From Buxus sempervirens (Eukaryota > Streptophyta > Magnoliopsida > Buxales > Buxaceae), in contig OX387187.1 in assembly GCA_947561395.2 (NCBI GenBank), positions 37,987,829-38,051,828 on the forward strand: a stretch of 64,000 nucleotides of DNA. Reading direction: 5' to 3'. A program made the translations under genes and the position numbers. Shown piece by piece: positions 58,812 to 64,000 of the stretch (the first letter of the stretch is position 1; the number at the start of each line of letters is the position of its first letter). The notes under the pieces were generated by a model, which had not been told where the DNA came from, did not search any database, and saw only the letters and a program-made list of their open reading frames with translations.

Positions 58812-60743
58812 TCTATATATTAAAGGAAAGGGGGGTGGCGCTTGACGTGTCACCCCCCCGTTGCTTCGGAGGCTCGGGACAGCCTCGCGTGCTTCGGCGT
58901 TCCCGAGCCTCCCCATAAATCAGACAAAAAGCGGCCGTACTTTTTTATTTTGATTTCAAACGACAAAAATAATTCACATTCAGTGTTTAAGTTTTTTTGT
59001 AATTTAAAATCAGGCGTATTTTCTTATAAAGCGCCGCAATGTTCGACTTTTCGGTTTTAAAAAATAATTTAGATTTAGTCATATACTTTTTATAATAATT
59101 CCAAATCAGTAATAAACAAAAAAATCTTTCGTTTTTCGGTTTAAAGCATTTATTTAACTGCCGTAACTTTTGACTTTCTTCGGTTTTTAAAAATAATTTA
59201 GATTTAGTCATATCATTTTATAATAATTTCAAATCAGGAATAAAACAAACAACTTCCGGTTCAGCTTTAAAGCATTTATTTAATAATAAAAAAAAACATG
59301 CCGCAACTTTTCGTTCTTCGGTTTTTGAATCCCTCTTTCTACATCTCCTTCTGTCTCCCCTTCTCGGTTTCTATCCTCCTTTCGTCCCTCTCGCTTTCTC
59401 ACTCACTCCCATTGTGGAGGGGGGATACGGGAGCGGGGGTTCCTTCTCCCGCAAGTTTCCACCTGCAGTCTCCAGGCTCTTCTTGACTGTTCCAGAGGCT
59501 CTTTCTTGAAACCTCTTTCGAAGGTCCTAGAATTGCCAGATCCCTTTCCTTCCTCTCTATCTCCTATCTTCCTTTCTGATCTTCTCTCTCTTGTCGAAAG
59601 CCCTTGCTATATTTCCCTGGCAGTGGCGAAGTCATCGGCGGTGGTTGCGCAAAAAATAATAATAATAAACTTTTTTTCTTCATTAAGTACACAAAGCATG
59701 AGTGAACTTCTTTTCTATATCATCTGAAACAACTATTTTTAAAGAATTTAGAACCACCCCGGTGACGTTTCGTTTGCCAAATCTAGCAAACTCTTTGCAT
59801 TAGAAATCTCATTGCCTTGATTAGGAGCAGCACCCTATGACATGGCTTCGACTTATCAGAAGCCTAAAATGGCAATTATGGAAAAGTGCCAAGATTTGGG
59901 ATCTGAATATTGAATTTATCGTGTTGACCCCAACTATTTGGGATGTGGCATTTTTTCTAATGTTAAGACTTTGTTATTGTTTTCAATTTTGAGTTTGCTG
60001 TTTCCTAATGAGCTATTCAACTATTTATTAATATGTTATTATTATTATTATTTTGGCAATGTAGACAATTCAATTTTTTCACCAAAAGTTTTTTTTTAAT
60101 AGTAGTAGTACTCTAATTGGCTGGACATCTTTCATTGCATGGATAGACATTGATTCGCATTGTCAAACAGATCAAACTACTGCCACTCCTATGACTTGAT
60201 ATATTGCTTCCTAGAAAATCCCACAAAATTCAACGTTTACAATTTATAAAATTATCAGATCTTTTAATAAACAACATTTTTAATGCTTAATAGTAGTCAC
60301 ATATCTTTTGGTTTTACTTTATTCTTATTCTATTTCATTTTCATTTCAGGACCTCACAACTGTTTCATGGAGCTTGCAATGTTTTATAAGAAGGGAATTC
60401 TTATATCCATTTTCAAGACAATATATTTATAACTACTACTCCTATGACTCACACTTTTGAAGTTTCCTGTACATAGCACATACTACTAATCCATGTATTT
60501 ATATCCATTTTCACGTTCATGTAACTATATGAGGTTTGTCACACCAGGTGTATTTTAAAGTTCTTATGAGATAGTGTTTGCCGTTTAGATAATTAATTCT
60601 AATTCTGTTATATATTGTTAATATATTAACTTTCAAGTTCTACCAAAAAATAATATTAACTTTCAAGACAATATATTAAATAATTTATTTTTTAATAATT
60701 TTTCGAACCTATTTGCCCGTGCAAAGCACGGGCAGAATGCTAG
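58812..60743 (+). mobile_element. Helitron, non-autonomous, 1.93 kb
   Basis: 5' end TCTATATATTAAAGGAAAGG followed by GGGGTGGCGCTTGACGTGTC; 3' hairpin GCCCGTGCAAAGCACGGGC (one mismatch) then AGAATGCTAG before T. Same family as 50795-53314. Both copies carry CACAAAGCATGAGTGAAC and an exon-like block TTTCAGGACCTCACAACTG; in this copy that block reads PHNCFMELAMFYKKGIL without interruption. No Rep/helicase. Confidence 0.85.
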
Positions 60744-60918
60744 TAATAGTTGAAAATATCATAGTATTATGCTTTGTTGAGAGTACTTGCTGACTTGCTG
60801 TTGAACTTGAATGTGTGATATTGGTAAATGATATCTTTATTCGTGGATAAAGATAGATGGCATCTGGAAAAAAAAAAAAGGAAACTCTTTATATTGCAAA
60901 ATGCTTGTTTCGTTTTAG

Positions 60919-61013
60919 AGCTTGCTGTTGATTTGGTTAAACAGAGGAAAAGCTTGTATAAGGATGACAATGCCATGGAGTCGAGTAAACGGGATTATGG
61001 AAATGGAATATAA
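60919..61013 (+). CDS. Possible terminal exon of an unidentified gene
   Basis: After acceptor CGTTTTAG a frame reads LAVDLVKQRKSLYKDDNAM, then ESSKRDYGNGI and stop at 61011-61013. It is charged and helical and does not look like chance, but I cannot name it. It could be the last exon of the gene whose first exon may be at 50387, with Helitrons in between. Confidence 0.3.
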
Positions 61014-61237
61014 AAAGAGGCCTTAATGCAGGATATGAAAACGCATCATTGACCCATGGCCAATGTTTTGTTAAATGCCAATTTCTTAGTTTGGGAATGT
61101 TCTGGACTACTACATTGAGATTGATTGGTTTATCCTAGACCATTTGAATATAATTTTATAATTAATTTTTCTAGCTTTTTACTTGAAATTTTTTTTGTAG
61201 AGAAGTTTAAAAAAGCTTAGAAACTTTTATGGCATCC

Positions 61238-62101
61238 TTACCTTGTTTTCGACTACCTTTTTTCTTCTTCTTTTTTTCATGTAATTTCTTTGTTTCTTTC
61301 TTCTTTCATATTCTTTGGATCGATGTTAAAACTCTTTTGCCTTTTTTTCCTTTCTTGTTTGCCTTTCAATCTTCTGTCTTGTATTTTATGAAATAAATCT
61401 TCTATTTGAACAGACATTCAGGCAGCCCCTTGCAAGTAAAGATGGTAAGGGAGGTGTTAATCTGCTCTGAAACTAAATCTTTTGCTCTTCAGACATGCTG
61501 AGACGGGTTTATATATATTCTTTGAAGTTGGTCCAGTAAGCCTAAGTAGATTTCTTGTATTCAGCACTCACAAGTAATGTTTGTAATCATAAGCCTTCAT
61601 AATCACCAACATAAAGTTGAACATGCAGTAGTGTTATCATCAGTAACGATGGCAAGAGAGGTGTTAACTTGTTGTCGACTATTTTGAATGGATCTTACCT
61701 TGTTGTGGACTACCTTTTTTCTTTTGTTTTTCCATGTAATTTCTTTGTTTCTTTCTTCTCTCATATTCTTTTGATCAGTGTTAAACTCTTTTGGCTTTTT
61801 TCCTTTCTTGTTTGCCTTTCAGTTTTCTGTCTTGTATTCGATTAATAAAACTTCTATTTGAGCAGACATTCAGGCAGCCCCCTTGCAAGTAAAGATGGCA
61901 AGGGAGGTTTTAATCTGCTCAGAAACTAAATATTTTGCTCTTCAGACTTGCTGAGACAGGTTTTACATCTATTCTTTGAAGCTGGTATAGTAGTAAGCCT
62001 AAGAACATTTCTTTTATTTAGCACTTTCAAGTAATGTTTGTGATCATAATCTTTGATAATAATCAACGTGAAGTTTATCATGCAGTGTTATTATCAGTAA
62101 C
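61238..62101 (+). repeat. Two tandem ~455-bp units upstream of the MIF4G array
   Basis: CTTACCTTGTTTTCGACTAC (61239) and CTTACCTTGTTGTGGACTAC (61695) start near-identical units. Both hold GAACAGACATTCAGGCAGCC / GAGCAGACATTCAGGCAGCC, CTTGCAAGTAAAGATGG and AAGTAATGTTTGT. The exon-like CAG/ACATTCAGGCAGCCC step is present in both. Unit two runs to within 60 bases of the MIF4G homology. Confidence 0.85.
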
Positions 62102-62160
62102 AACTTGGCCTCTTTTTGTGCTTAGTTTTTACATTTGTGTCACATATTTTATAATAACAG

Positions 62161-64000
62161 TTATTCAGAAGGGTTTAATTCCTTCTCCTCAAAGTACATT
62201 GCAGGCAACGCACAAAGCTGAGAAGAAGTATGAAGTAGGCAATGTTTCCGATGAGGAACAGGCTAAACAAAGGCAGTTGAAGGCTATCCTCGACAAGCTA
62301 ACTCCTCAAAACTTCAAAAAAGTATTTATTCAAGTCAAAGAGGTTAACATTGACAATGCAATTACTCTCACTGGTTTCGTCTCACAGATCTTTGACAAGG
62401 CACTCATGGAACCAACTTTCTGTGAAATGTGTGGTAACCTTTGTTTTCATCTAGCTGGTGAATTGCCTGATTTCAGTGAGGACAACGAAAAGATCACCTT
62501 TAAAAGATTGCTTTTGAACTAGTGCCAGGAAGAATTTGATAGGGGGAAAAGAGAGCGAGCTGGAGCTAATAGAGTTGAAGAGCAGGGTGAGATCAAGCAG
62601 TCTAAAGAGGAGAGGGAAGAGAAAAAAATCAAGGCAAGAAGAAGAATGTTAGGAAATATTAGATTGATTGGAGAACTGTACAAAAACAGAATGTTGACTG
62701 AGAGAATACTGCACGAATGCATCAAAAAGTTGCTGGGTCAGTATCGAAATCCAGATGAAGATGTCGAAGCTCTATGCACGTTAATGAGCACGATTGGTGA
62801 AAGGATAGACCATCCAAAAGCCAAGGAACAAATGGATGCATATTTTGACATGATGACGAAATTATCGAGCAACATGAAATTATCTTCTAGGGTCAGGTTC
62901 ATGTTGAGGTGTGCAATTGATCTGAGAAAGAACAAATGGCAGCAGAGGAGGAGAAATCCTTATGAGGAACAGGCTAAACAAAGTCAGTTTAAGGCTATCC
63001 TCAACAAGCTAACTCCTCAAAACTTTTTAAAACTATTGATTCAAGTCAAAGAGCTTAACATTGACAATGTAATTACTCTCACTGGTTTCATCTCACAGAT
63101 CTATGACATGGCACTCATGGAACCAACTTTCTGTGAAATATATGCTAACTTCTGTTATCATCTAGCTGGTGAATTGCCTGATTTCAGTGAGGGCAATGAA
63201 ACGGTCACCTTCAAAAGATTACTTGTGAACAAGTGCCAGGAAGAATTTGAGAGAAAGGAAAGAGAGCAAGCTGAAGCTGATAGAGTTGAAGAGGAGGGTG
63301 AGATCAAACAGTCTAAAGAGGATAGGGAAGAGAAAAAAATCAAGGCAAGAAGAAGAATGTTAGGAAATATTAGATTGATTGGAGAACTGTACAAAAAGAA
63401 AATGTTGACTGAGAGAATAATGCACGAATGCATCAAAAAGTTGCTGGGTCAGTATCAAAATCCAGATGAAGAAGATGTCGAAGCTCTATGCACGTTAATG
63501 AGCACGATTGGTGAAAGGATAGACCATCCAAAAGCCAAGGAACAAATGGATGCATATTTTGACATGATGACGAAATTATCGAGCAACATGAAATTATCTT
63601 CTAGGGTCAGGTTCATGTTGAGGTGTGCAATTGATCTGAGAAAGAACAAATGGCAGCAGAGGAGGAGAAATCCTTATGAGGAACAGGCTAAGCAAAGGCA
63701 GTTTAAGGCTATCCTCAACATGCTAACTCCTCAAAACTTCAAAAAACTCTTTATTCAAGTCAAAGGGCTTAACATTGACAATGCAATTACTCTCACTGTT
63801 GTCATCTCACAGATCTTTGACAAGGCACTCACGGAACCAACTTTCTGTGAAATGTATGCTAACCTTTTTTATCGTCTAGCTTGTGAATTGCCTGGTTTCA
63901 TTGAGGACAATGAAGTGATCACCTTTAAAAGATTGCTTTTGAACAAGTGCCAGGAAGAATTTGAGAGAGGGGAAAGAGAGCTAGCTGAAGCTAATAGAGT
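62161..64000 (+). pseudogene. eIF4G copy 3: head-to-tail array of MIF4G domains, continues past window
   Basis: After a usable acceptor (TAATAACAG at 62160) the frame reads VIQKGLIPSPQ, KAEKKYEVG and a first MIF4G domain (KAILDKLTPQNF ... NITL-type core). It stops at TAG 62520-62522, where the intact gene has AAG. From 62523 the same frame stays open to 64000. It finishes MIF4G one (DLRKNKWQQRR), passes through the linker NPYEEQAKQ, and gives a complete MIF4G two (62962-63664) and the first part of MIF4G three (from 63676). Period 714 bp. The MIF4G fold binds eIF4A, eIF3 and RNA. The eIF4E-binding and MA3 parts of eIF4G are absent. No convincing start codon precedes it. It may be a pseudogene or the start of a novel poly-MIF4G gene. 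Confidence 0.85.
62251..64000 (+). repeat. 714-bp tandem repeat (238-codon MIF4G unit), at least 2.5 copies
   Basis: Unit starts (ATGAGGAACAGG) lie at 62251, 62962 and 63676. The first interval is 711 bp because unit one lacks one Glu codon in NPDEDVEAL; the next is 714. The last ~210 bases of units one and two (62763-62979 and 63477-63693) appear identical. Earlier parts of the units differ at many sites. Confidence 0.92.

Overview
This window is nuclear DNA of a flowering plant, most likely a eudicot. It holds AT-rich intergenic DNA, GT/AG introns, and typical plant transposons: TRIM, Copia and Gypsy LTR elements, a LINE, PIF/Harbinger, hAT and Mutator-like MITEs, and Helitrons. It also holds a plant-type eIF4G gene. 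The species cannot be named from sequence alone.

Layout. 1-8,700: the tail of an unidentified acidic protein (possibly a transposase), a broken ankyrin-gene 5' end on the minus strand, a 3.47-kb solo LTR with a perfect 5-bp target duplication, and a BDA1-like ankyrin gene whose exon is cut by a complete 302-bp TRIM and then by a Copia LTR. 8,890-17,154 and 22,925-31,811: two direct copies of one segment carrying the promoter, 5' leader and 5' exons of eIF4G. The left copy lost the 5'-leader splice acceptor, exons 2, 4 and 5, and two internal coding blocks, yet keeps a 545-codon frame with the eIF4E-binding motif and no MIF4G domain. Between the copies lie a decayed PIF/Harbinger transposon and a composite hAT element.

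25,743-45,078: the full-length eIF4G gene, nine coding exons and 1,948 predicted residues. Its 11.2-kb seventh intron contains a 5'-truncated LINE with a 15-bp target duplication. 45,100-50,400: nested MITEs, a 175-bp tandem array and small Helitron-like elements. 50,400-60,750: a Helitron-rich block with three well-marked 3' ends. It carries exon fragments resembling a uridine nucleosidase, a phosphoducin-like protein and the peroxisomal protease DEG15.

60,750-64,000: a 455-bp tandem duplication, then a third eIF4G-derived locus of a different kind. It consists only of the MIF4G domain, repeated head to tail with a 714-bp (238-codon) period. After one nonsense codon the frame is open from 62,523 to the end of the window.

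Taken together, the window shows one working eIF4G flanked by two complementary partial derivatives on the same strand: one keeps the cap-binding-protein docking part without MIF4G, the other keeps only MIF4G and multiplies it. The poly-MIF4G array is the least ordinary feature here.
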